DNA of 14,101 nt from CAYVBE01 sp964448935 (GTDB taxonomy: Bacteria; Planctomycetota; Brocadiia; SM23-32): contig CAYVBE010000104.1 in the NCBI GenBank assembly GCA_964448935.1, forward strand, positions 1 through 14,101, given 5' to 3'. A model generated the notes under the pieces. That model was not told the DNA's origin and ran no database searches. It saw only the letters and a program-made list of their open reading frames with translations. The position numbers were made by a program, and so were the translations under genes. This document shows, piece by piece, positions 7,180-14,101 of the stretch. The first letter of the stretch is position 1, and each line of letters opens with the position of its first letter.

Positions 7180-9375
7180 ATGCAGCGGATTCTGTGCGTG
7201 GCGGCCATTGCCCTGGCGGCCGGATGTGCGGCGACAACGCCGCCGACGACGACGGTGGGGGAAGAAGTGGACCATATGGCCATAGCCAGACGGGTACAGC
7301 CTTCCCTGGTGCGGGTGGAATATACGCTCCGTTATGACAAAGGCAAGCCGCCCCGTGCGCTGGGCAACGCCCGCGGCGGCCGTCGCTACTGGTACGGAAG
7401 CTATCGCGACGCGCAGTCGCTCGTGCGGCAGGAGCGCCCGCTGGAGGCGTGCGGGTTCCTGATCGCGCCCGACCGGGTGTTCACCGAAGACCCCGAGATA
7501 GAGTGGCGCTTCATCGAGCGCATCGAGGTCCGTTATGAGGGCGACAAAGTGGCCGCCCGCCCCGCGGCGTGGCCCACGGACCGGGACGGGCTCATCCTCG
7601 CTCTCGACCGGAAACCCAAAGGCGCAGAGCCGCTCCAGTTCGACGCCGCCGCCGAGGATCCCGACTTCAGCGTCAGCTACCGGCTGAACGACGGCGTCTG
7701 GACGACCGGCGTCACCCAGACGACGAAGGAGGCATTCCTCACCGAACGCGGCCACACGTATTTCTACGAGCGCCCCGCCAGTCTGCTGCTCGGCGGAGAC
7801 GGAACGCCGGTGGGCATCTCCGCCGTCGGCGAACTGCCCATGGACGGCTCATGGAAGGGCTCCCCGCTGGAGTGGCCCGCCCTCACCCAGGAGGAGATGG
7901 ACCAGAAACTTGAGACCATCGAGGATATCTGCTCCAAAGGCATACTGCGGGTGCGGTTGAACTTCCGAAGCCCGCCGAAAGACCGGTCGGAGAGCGTGCT
8001 CTCGATGCGCAGCCGCTACTTCGACGACGAGGAGGAGGAGAGTGAGACGGAGCGCCACGTGACCGGCGTGCTACTGGACAAGCAACGGATCATGGTGCTG
8101 GCCTACCTGGAGCCCAAACTGACCGGGCGCCTGGAGCGCATCACCGTCTTCCCGGCGGACGGCGAGCCGGTGGAGGCGGAGTTCGGGCACACCCTCAGCG
8201 ATTACGGCTGCTTCCTGGCGATGCTGCAGAAACCGCTCTCGGGCGCCATCGAGTTTGCCGAGGGAGATATCCGCGACTATAAGGAACGCCTGCTGCCCGC
8301 GGCCGAGATACTGGTCCACGGCGAGCAGCGCACGCAGCACTTCCACCACACCCGCTTCCACTCCTTCGAACAGGGCTATCGCCGGCATCTCTTCCCGAGT
8401 ACGCACATGGGGTCCTCGGACGTCTTCGTCTTCAAGCAGGACGGAACCCTCATCACCCTGCCCCTGGCCCGGCGCCAGAAGGTTTCCGAGGAGGATGGCT
8501 ACCGCCGGGAGACCGAGGCGCAGACCACCCCCACGTCCTACGTGGCGCAGGCGCTTGCCGACCTGCAGAATAACATTGACCCCAGCAACGTGCCCCTCAG
8601 CGAGGAGCAGGAGAAACGCGTGGCGTGGCTGGGAGTCGAGCTCCAGCCCCTGAACCGGCAACTGGCCCGCGTCAATAGCGTCTCGGACCTGACGAACGAC
8701 GGCGAGACGGGCGCCCTGGTCGCCTACGTCTATCCCGACTCCCCGGCGGCAAAGGCGGATGTCCAGCCCGGCTCTGTCCTCCTGCGGCTGCACGTGGAGG
8801 GCTATCCGGCTCCGGTTGACGTTCAGGTGGAGAACTATTCCGAGCAGATCGGTGCCTTCCCCTGGGACAAGCTGGACCAGATACCGGAGCAGTATTACGA
8901 CCAGATACCGATGCCCTGGCCGCCGGCGGAGAACCAGTTCCGGAGGAAGCTGACGGACATCGGCATCGGCAAGCAGTACACCGCCGATTTTTTCCGGGAA
9001 GGAGAGGTGGTCGAAGAGTCCTTCCAGGTCGTGCGCGGCCCGCAGCACTACGGCACCGCGCCCCGGTACGAGTTCGAGACCGTCGGCGTGACCGTGCGCG
9101 AGATGACCTTCGAGGTGCGGCGGCACTTCCACAAGAAGCCGGACGATCCGGGCGTCATTGTCTCCAAGGTCGAGCGCGGCAGCAAGGCCAGCGTGGCCGG
9201 CATCAAACCCTACGAGATCATCACGCACGTCAACGACAAGGCGGTGCCGGATGTGGAAACGTTCGAGAAGCTGACCAAGGGAAAAGACGAACTGCGCCTC
9301 TCAGTGCTCCGGATGACCAAACACCGACTGGTCAAAATCAAGGTGCCCGAGGCCGCCGAGGAAGCCGCGGAATAG
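7180..9375 (+). CDS. Lipoprotein with two degenerate trypsin-like domains and two PDZ domains (pseudoprotease)
   Basis: This 731-residue protein starts with a lipoprotein signal whose lipobox is LAAGC (acylated Cys16). Residues about 25-270 resemble the adjacent HtrA-like protease domain, but the histidine position reads FTEDPEI instead of TNWHVVD. The nucleophile region reads RPASLLLGGDGTPVGI instead of GTSGGPLVDTDGKVIGI, so the triad is lost. A second similar block starts near 293 (VTGVLLDKQRIMVLAYLEP), again without the histidine. There GSSDVFVFKQDG keeps a serine at the nucleophile position but lacks the oxyanion glycines. Two PDZ domains follow (about 480-600 and 640-731; motifs DSPAAKADVQPGSVLL and GSKASVAGIKPYEIITHV). 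The ATG at 7180 has GGGAG at 7167-7171. It is co-transcribed with the active protease and may recruit or regulate its substrates; that role is inference. Confidence 0.75.
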   Translation: MQRILCVAAIALAAGCAATTPPTTTVGEEVDHMAIARRVQPSLVRVEYTLRYDKGKPPRALGNARGGRRYWYGSYRDAQSLVRQERPLEACGFLIAPDRVFTEDPEIEWRFIERIEVRYEGDKVAARPAAWPTDRDGLILALDRKPKGAEPLQFDAAAEDPDFSVSYRLNDGVWTTGVTQTTKEAFLTERGHTYFYERPASLLLGGDGTPVGISAVGELPMDGSWKGSPLEWPALTQEEMDQKLETIEDICSKGILRVRLNFRSPPKDRSESVLSMRSRYFDDEEEESETERHVTGVLLDKQRIMVLAYLEPKLTGRLERITVFPADGEPVEAEFGHTLSDYGCFLAMLQKPLSGAIEFAEGDIRDYKERLLPAAEILVHGEQRTQHFHHTRFHSFEQGYRRHLFPSTHMGSSDVFVFKQDGTLITLPLARRQKVSEEDGYRRETEAQTTPTSYVAQALADLQNNIDPSNVPLSEEQEKRVAWLGVELQPLNRQLARVNSVSDLTNDGETGALVAYVYPDSPAAKADVQPGSVLLRLHVEGYPAPVDVQVENYSEQIGAFPWDKLDQIPEQYYDQIPMPWPPAENQFRRKLTDIGIGKQYTADFFREGEVVEESFQVVRGPQHYGTAPRYEFETVGVTVREMTFEVRRHFHKKPDDPGVIVSKVERGSKASVAGIKPYEIITHVNDKAVPDVETFEKLTKGKDELRLSVLRMTKHRLVKIKVPEAAEEAAE

Positions 9376-9390
9376 CCCGTCCCGCTCACC

Positions 9391-10452
9391 TCAGCCTTCC
9401 TGCTCCCGCAGCCGGTCCACAAGGTCCGTGGAGTAACGCATGGCGCGGTAGATGGGCTGGCCCTCGCCACCCTCGGTCAGGTCGGTGTTCCGGTAGTCCC
9501 AGACGGTCTCCTTCTCCGGCGTCACCTCGAAGACGTGCCCCTCGCGGTCGGATTCGGTGATCAGCGTGTTGCCGTTCGGCAGGCGCTGGTTCGCGCCGCG
9601 CGTGCGAGTGTAGAACGACTCCGGCGGGCTGCCCTCGTATTTCCAGACGATCTCCCCGGTCAGCGGGTCCATCTCCACCACCGCCGAGCTCTCCCGGTAG
9701 CACCCGTTGTCGAAGATGAGCAGGTGCCCGTTCTCCAGCATGGTGGGCATGTGTTGCTTCTCGAGGACGCCCGGCCCCCAGGCCCAGACCACCTCGCCCG
9801 ACTCGCGGTCAATGACGCCGACGGTGTCTATGTTGCGGCTGCTGAACAGCACGTTGCCCGGCCGGAAGCGTTCGTCCTTCTCGGCTGCGGCGTTCGGGGG
9901 CAGTGACTCGACGGTGTTGGTGTGCGCCCAGTCGTATACCTCGCGCGGGAATTCCACGTCAACGAGCGCCGCGATCTCCTCCGCGTGCCGGTCCGTGTGC
10001 CACTCCCAGACGATGTCACAGTCCAGCGACACCTCCAGGATGCTGTCGCTCTTGATGCGGCCGGCGCGGATGAGGGGATTCTCGACGTACTCCCTGCAGA
10101 CCACCAGCGTGTTGCCGTTCTCCAGCCGCTCGAAGTCGTGGTGCGCCGCGACGTCGGCGCGCCACAGGGGGTTGCCGTCCCAGTCCAGTTCCAGAATGAC
10201 GCCCGGGAAGCCGTCTTCCACCTCCTTGGTGATCGCCACCAGGTTGCCGTCCGGCATCATTTCAGCGTAGTGCCAGCCGGTCCAGAAAGCGTCCTCCAGG
10301 TCCTCGTGCCGCAGGTCGTGTTCCCACCGGTGCACCTCGTTGCCGTCCAGGTCTATCAGGCGGGCCGCATGCTCGAACCGGCTCTGAAGCAGCGTGTAGC
10401 CCTCCCGGCATCTCTCGCGATCGCAGAACGTTACGCCCTTCTCAGCCGGCAT
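9391..10452 (-). CDS. Arylsulfotransferase (ASST)-like beta-propeller protein
   Basis: This 353-residue protein has the repeat pattern of the ASST/PQQ-like propeller family. Recurrent N-G-N turn motifs are MPDGNLVAI (66-74), LENGNTLVV (110-118), LENGHLLIF (239-247) and LPNGNTLIT (291-299). They alternate with strands such as ILELDWDGNPLW and VVEMDPLTGEIVW, and the opening LIDLDGNEVHRWE is typical of the family. Histidines at 104/105, 177 and 234 are candidates for the catalytic or substrate-binding histidines, but sulfotransferase activity is not proven by sequence. No signal peptide is seen with this start, which is backed by GGAGGA at 10458-10463 with 5-nt spacing. The gene lies downstream of the HzsA-like gene on the same strand with no promoter in between, so the two are probably co-transcribed. 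It converges on the PDZ lipoprotein gene with a 15-bp gap and no visible terminator. Confidence 0.75.
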   Translation of the reverse strand: MPAEKGVTFCDRERCREGYTLLQSRFEHAARLIDLDGNEVHRWEHDLRHEDLEDAFWTGWHYAEMMPDGNLVAITKEVEDGFPGVILELDWDGNPLWRADVAAHHDFERLENGNTLVVCREYVENPLIRAGRIKSDSILEVSLDCDIVWEWHTDRHAEEIAALVDVEFPREVYDWAHTNTVESLPPNAAAEKDERFRPGNVLFSSRNIDTVGVIDRESGEVVWAWGPGVLEKQHMPTMLENGHLLIFDNGCYRESSAVVEMDPLTGEIVWKYEGSPPESFYTRTRGANQRLPNGNTLITESDREGHVFEVTPEKETVWDYRNTDLTEGGEGQPIYRAMRYSTDLVDRLREQEG

Positions 10453-10492
10453 ACCGGTCCTCCGGAGTCAACTCAGGGGAATCGGGGGCAGC

Positions 10493-10616
10493 TCACTCGT
10501 CGGCGCCGGCCTGCGCCGTCATCTGCTTGATCCGGTCGGCCGCGGCCTGCGCCCTCTCAACTATGTCCGGCGGGATCACCGGGCTCCCCACGGAGGCGTA
10601 CTCGTCGGTCTCTCCC
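10493..10616 (-). other. Out-of-frame 3' continuation of the HzsA-like gene (probable frameshift)
   Basis: In the -1 frame relative to the upstream gene, the codons between about 10616 and the TGA at 10493-10495 stay open for 40 residues, starting GETDEYASVG and ending QMTAQAGADE. Of these 40 codons, 37 end in G or C, as expected for coding DNA here. The 12 codons of the in-frame tail (to the stop at 10576) have only 8 of 12. Adding a single G to the CCC run at 10614-10616 (GGG on the coding strand) would restore one continuous frame of 1079 residues. There is no own start codon or ribosome binding site, so this is not a separate gene. The defect may be natural, a programmed slip, or an assembly error. 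Confidence 0.65.
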
Positions 10617-13600
10617 AGGGATCCGGGTACTGGACGTCCACCGGCATCACGCGGGCCAGGGGCTTGCCCTCCTCATCGTACTTCAGGATCATCTTGCCCG
10701 AGTACGGGGCGCCGGCGTCCACCCAGGTGGTAAGCGCCTCCCACTCGTCCCGTGGCATCTTCCGGACGATCCGCCGGTGCTCGGCGTCCTCGATCAGGTG
10801 CAGCAGGAATTTGCTCCGGTGGGAGCCGAATGCCTTCGGCTCGGACATCATGTAGCTGCCGCGGTGGTTCAGGACGGAGACGAGCTGTCCCGGCGCCCTG
10901 CCCTCATAGACCAGGTCCCACCAGTCCCGCGACTGTTGTTTGCCCATGCTCAGCGCCTGTTCGGGCCGGTATTCCGGCCACTTCTCCGCATACCAGTTGG
11001 CGGTGGGAGCCGGCTGCGGCAGCGGATCGCCGCGCTTGACGCCGAACAGGCTGCGGTAGGACTGCACGTAACCGAAACCGTCCTTGTGCGCGGTGAACTC
11101 GACGCCCTTCGGAGGATCGTCGGCCCCATGGCAGCCCGCGCAGCGCCGTTCCAGCACGGGGTGCACGATCTCCTCGAAGTCAATCATCCGCGTGGCGCCC
11201 CACGCGGGCGGGCGGGGGTGGTCGGGCTTCTCCAGCAGGGCCTGGGGCATCGCGCGGGCCAGGTTCGGGCCGGTCTGCTCACGGCTCTCGTGGCATCCCA
11301 GGCAGCCGCGCCGCTCGCCGGGCTGGAACTCCACGTGGGACCGCATCCGCCGCACCTCCATCAGGTTCTCGTCCAGCGCCTGGAAATAGACCGGGGTGTG
11401 GACCGGCACCTTGAAGTAAGCGGAGCCGTCCTCCCTGACCGGCACCGTGCCGATGACGCGGGTGCCGCACCACGTCCAGTACCCGAACGTCGGCCGGGAA
11501 AACGCCGCGTAGTGCGGATACCACCGGAAGGTCCCGTGGCCGTCCTTGCGGTTGATCCAGTCGGTGCGATGCGAGATCCGGATGTGTTTCACCTCGCCCT
11601 TCTCGACGCCCGGCATGTCGCTGTAAACGTCGTGCACGTAGCAGACCGCATAGCGCGTGTCGGGATCGGTCACGTCCGGCAGGTCCGGCGGTGAAGGCCT
11701 CGGAGCGGCCACCATGGGGTAGGCCAGCTCCATGTAGGGGTCGCGAGCGATCAGTTCCTTGTTCCCCCACACGTCCACGTAGTAGAGGTCCCAGGAAAAG
11801 GACTGCTTCCACCGGGCACTGACCGCCCTGCCGTTGCAGTGGGAGATCAGGAATGCCTTCTCGGACAGGGCGCGCGGCGTCTGATACCAGCCACCGCTGA
11901 GCGCGGGCGAATCCACCACCCCGCCCTCTTCAACCGGCCGCAGGTCGTTCGGCAGTCCACCCTGCACATCGCTGCAGCCCATGGCCAACGCCTTCATACC
12001 GTCGGGATCGTTGATGCCGGCGTCCGGCTCCAGCAGTATGGGCCAGCCCTCGGGGCAGTGGTGGTGGCCGGTGCCGATGGCGATCAGTCGGTCGGCGCCG
12101 GGTATGGGCATGGCGTCACGCAGGGAGTACGGCTGCGCCATGTGCTGCTTGTAGAGCGCGTCGTTCTGCGTGCCGTCCGGCCGGATACCCCAGAGGGTGT
12201 GCGGTTGCATGATGCCGCGCTCCTGGTAGTCCCACCGCAGGTAGCCGATCTGCCCGTTGTTGAGCACGTGGGGGTAGCGGTCGTAGTCCTTGTTCCAGGT
12301 CAGGCGCTCGATGTGCCCGTCCTCGGGGAAGACGCGGAACAGGTTCAGCACGGTGGCGTTCTGCACCCATCCGCCGCACTCGGAGGCGCCGTGCCCCCGG
12401 TCGCTGGCGAACACCACCGATCCGTCGGGCACGTAGGTGGGCTCCATGTCCACGTGTATCTCGTCTTTGGTCAGCTTGCGCAGCCCCGTGCCGTCCACGT
12501 TGATCTCGTAGATCTTCTGCGGCCGCCCGCCGCCCTTCGGGCGCTCGTAGTTTTGCCGGCCCGGCTGCCAGTAGTTGCCCGGCCAGTGCTCCCAGAACTC
12601 CGGCGGCTGCTCGGCGTAGGAAAAGGTGATGCGCTCCCCGTCGAAGAAGATGTCCGCCCCGCGGATGGCGCCCTGCGGCAGCCTGTCGCCCAACAGCGAC
12701 CGGGGCTCTGCCGACATCCCAAGCCCTTGTCGCACAAGGATATCGGACGGCGGCGGCACCTTGTCCTGATGCTGGCTGTTGCCGGAGATGTTGTGCTGGC
12801 CCACGAAGTTGCGGCGCTGCACGTAGGCCAGCCGCGGACACCAGCGCCCGGCAACGGCCAGGATGGCCTTCCGTGTCTGTTTCCGCACCCTCAGCCAATT
12901 CCGACGGACCCGGAGCAGATCGGTGTCTTCCGGCATCGCCACGGCCTGCCTTGCCGCATCCACTGCCTCTTCAGCGGTGCCGAGCCCGTCCAGCCCCTCC
13001 GCCCGGGCATACTCCAGCAGTCCTTCCGCCCTCTCGACCGCCCGGCGAGCCGATTCCTGCAAGGCCGCCGCGTCGCGGTGGATGCCCTGCGAGGCGGCCT
13101 GCCGCACGTGGTCCCATCGGGCGAAGGCCTCGGGACCGTGCTTCGCGCGCCACTTCTCGAACCATTCCGGCCCTCCCCCTTGCTGCGGAGGCCATTGCGG
13201 TGGTATGTCCTTCGAGTAGTTGTCCAGCTCGACGCAGGTGGCGATGGCCCACTCGGCGATGCCTGCCACGAAGGGGTCCTCGTGGTCCAGAAGCTCCGCC
13301 GCTCTCGCCTCCAGATGGCCCCGCCCTTCCAGCGGCAGTATCCCCAGGACAAGCTCCGCCGCAGTCGAGGCGGCCACCGGCCCGCCCTCTGCGAGCAATC
13401 CGTCAATCACCCCGTCCACGATGGCCGGGAACGGTTCCTTCGCGTCATCGCGCTCATCGCACAGGTCGCGCATGGCCGTGCCGAGCGCCTGGATGTGGAC
13501 ATCCTCCTGCTCACCCGGCGCCTCCGCAAGGATCGCATCCACCAACGCCGAGGCCTCCCCCGCCTCCAACTGCTCCGCGTAGGCCGGCTTGAGTTCTCGC

Positions 13601-13731
13601 CGCAGCCTGCTGCGCGCACGAGCAGCATCGCTATAGTGGTCGTAATCCCGGACCCCCGCCCCGGCAACCGCCGGGGAGGAAATGGCCGCGAGAACCGCAC
13701 CATAGAGCAGCAGAATTCCGAGTTGGCGCAC
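10576..13731 (-). CDS. Exported multidomain c-type cytochrome related to the hydrazine synthase alpha subunit (HzsA-like)
   Basis: The 1051-residue frame has a signal peptide (MRQLGILLLYGAVLAAISSP, cleavage near AVA-GAG), a helical HEAT-like or coiled region (about 30-290) and a TolB/WD40-like propeller (about 320-720; for example GTGHHHCPEG with H556-C559). A middle domain precedes VYFQALDENLMEVRRMRSH and the haem motif CLGCH (C810-H814). A cytochrome c domain follows with CAGCH (C864-H868). This layout is that of the HzsA-related proteins found in planctomycetes and other environmental bacteria; the true substrate is unknown. The GTG start at 13731 has GGGGAG at 13738-13743 and a promoter further up. 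The last 12 residues look frameshifted: coding character continues in the -1 frame to 10493. It is periplasmic and probably redox-active. It is not evidence of anammox, because no other hzs genes are present. Confidence 0.8.
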   Translation of the reverse strand: MRQLGILLLYGAVLAAISSPAVAGAGVRDYDHYSDAARARSRLRRELKPAYAEQLEAGEASALVDAILAEAPGEQEDVHIQALGTAMRDLCDERDDAKEPFPAIVDGVIDGLLAEGGPVAASTAAELVLGILPLEGRGHLEARAAELLDHEDPFVAGIAEWAIATCVELDNYSKDIPPQWPPQQGGGPEWFEKWRAKHGPEAFARWDHVRQAASQGIHRDAAALQESARRAVERAEGLLEYARAEGLDGLGTAEEAVDAARQAVAMPEDTDLLRVRRNWLRVRKQTRKAILAVAGRWCPRLAYVQRRNFVGQHNISGNSQHQDKVPPPSDILVRQGLGMSAEPRSLLGDRLPQGAIRGADIFFDGERITFSYAEQPPEFWEHWPGNYWQPGRQNYERPKGGGRPQKIYEINVDGTGLRKLTKDEIHVDMEPTYVPDGSVVFASDRGHGASECGGWVQNATVLNLFRVFPEDGHIERLTWNKDYDRYPHVLNNGQIGYLRWDYQERGIMQPHTLWGIRPDGTQNDALYKQHMAQPYSLRDAMPIPGADRLIAIGTGHHHCPEGWPILLEPDAGINDPDGMKALAMGCSDVQGGLPNDLRPVEEGGVVDSPALSGGWYQTPRALSEKAFLISHCNGRAVSARWKQSFSWDLYYVDVWGNKELIARDPYMELAYPMVAAPRPSPPDLPDVTDPDTRYAVCYVHDVYSDMPGVEKGEVKHIRISHRTDWINRKDGHGTFRWYPHYAAFSRPTFGYWTWCGTRVIGTVPVREDGSAYFKVPVHTPVYFQALDENLMEVRRMRSHVEFQPGERRGCLGCHESREQTGPNLARAMPQALLEKPDHPRPPAWGATRMIDFEEIVHPVLERRCAGCHGADDPPKGVEFTAHKDGFGYVQSYRSLFGVKRGDPLPQPAPTANWYAEKWPEYRPEQALSMGKQQSRDWWDLVYEGRAPGQLVSVLNHRGSYMMSEPKAFGSHRSKFLLHLIEDAEHRRIVRKMPRDEWEALTTWVDAGAPYSGKMILKYDEEGKPLARVMPVDVQYPDPWERPTSTPPWGAR

Positions 13732-14101
13732 GATAGTCTCCCCGATTGCTCAAGAAGCCACGGCGCCCGCGTCGTTTCCATGGTAATCAGTCGTGCGCAC
13801 TGTGTCAAACCGCGGCGCAACGAGCCGAACCCAAACGCACCTTGCCTGAGGACGATCTGCGTGGTACGCTAGTCCCAAAATAAGCGAGTTTGCGACGAAA
13901 TGGGGGGAAAGTTTCTAATTTCCAGCCGGCTGCTCCATTTTGTGCTTGCCAATCTGCTTTGGGTCACTTTTTTGGTGCCTTGAACAGCGCTCGGGCCGCT
14001 TGTCCGTGCTATTTAGATGGAATACAGTGCTATGTGAGGGTTTTGGGGCGTGCGCTTTCTGCAGTCCTGTGTAAAATCCCCCTTTCAGGCCAAATCCAGT
14101 G
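13732..14101. other. 370-bp intergenic/terminal region without a convincing gene
   Basis: The right end of the window beyond the HzsA-like start holds no ORF with coding character. It is less GC-rich than the rest. It contains the minus-strand promoter for the cytochrome gene and a 10-bp palindrome CAGCCGGCTG at 13923-13932. Two weak plus-strand promoter-like pairs are present: TTGCCT (13842-13847)/TACGCT (13865-13870) and TTGTCC (14000-14005)/TACAGT (14023-14028), both with 17-nt spacers. A 27-codon hydrophobic ORF lies at 13900-13983. The plus-strand pairs could drive a gene beyond the window. None is strong enough to call alone. Confidence 0.5.
13780..13808 (-). promoter_or_regulatory. Promoter of the HzsA-like / ASST-like operon
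   Basis: On the minus strand a perfect TTGACA (13808-13803) is followed after 17 nt by TACCAT (13785-13780), matching four of six -10 positions. Transcription would start near 13773, about 40 nt before the GTG at 13731. This fits the gene start chosen from the ribosome binding site at 13738-13743. Confidence 0.65.

Noticed and set aside
5772..7283. A 503-codon minus-strand frame opposite the HtrA-like protease, and similar frames at 300-1067, 1253-2335, 2034-2939 and 8071-9228
   Set aside because: All lie opposite genes with clear family motifs and show no motifs of their own.
10576..13731. Possible anammox hydrazine synthase
   Set aside because: The protein is longer than true HzsA, has an extra N-terminal helical region, and no hzsB, hzsC or hydrazine dehydrogenase gene is near. 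Related proteins occur widely outside anammox bacteria.
11839..13872. A 677-codon open frame on the + strand
   Set aside because: It is the antisense shadow of the HzsA-like gene. High GC3 on the opposite strand keeps stops rare, the translation has no recognisable domain, and the minus-strand protein has a signal peptide and haem motifs.
1..14101. tRNA, rRNA, CRISPR array, insertion sequence or prophage elements
   Set aside because: No regularly spaced repeats, transposase or integrase motifs, or tRNA-like cloverleaf sequences were seen on either strand.

Overview
The window is about 14.1 kb of GC-rich bacterial DNA holding eleven genes. Nearly every start has a clear GGAGG-type ribosome binding site, and several TTGACA-like promoters with 17-18 nt spacers are visible. 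The best lineage clues are the large cytochrome c protein related to the hydrazine synthase alpha subunit (HzsA), the arylsulfotransferase-like propeller beside it, and the signal-peptide or lipoprotein HtrA/PDZ proteins. Together they suggest a planctomycete or another PVC-type or deep-branching environmental bacterium, probably anaerobic or facultative. This assignment is inferred from protein content only.

Left half (about 20-5730, + strand): a cytoplasmic group 3b [NiFe] hydrogenase (sulfhydrogenase, NAD(P)-linked) in the canonical order hydB-hydG-hydD-hydA. It is followed by the endopeptidase that trims the large subunit, and then hypA and hypB for nickel delivery. Electrons would pass between the NiFe site (HydA), three Fe-S clusters (HydD), the flavin/[2Fe-2S] subunit (HydG, NAD(P)H side) and the Fe-S subunit HydB. 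hypC, hypD, hypE and hypF are absent and must lie elsewhere. A near-consensus promoter precedes hydB, but a perfect intrinsic-terminator hairpin lies between the two, so the operon may be attenuated or a short RNA may be made there. hypAB has its own probable promoter inside an intergenic region rich in inverted repeats.

Middle (5727-9375, + strand): an exported HtrA-like serine protease with an intact triad and two PDZ domains, driven by its own promoter overlapping the end of hypB. It is followed at once by a lipoprotein that looks like two degenerate copies of the same protease fold plus two PDZ domains, a probable envelope protease/pseudoprotease pair.

Right half (9391-13731, - strand): an exported HzsA-like di-haem protein (GTG start) followed by an arylsulfotransferase-like six-bladed-type propeller protein, probably one transcript from a promoter at 13780-13808. 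The HzsA-like gene appears to carry a one-base frameshift near its 3' end: codon structure continues in the -1 frame for 40 more residues. The last 370 bases hold no convincing gene.
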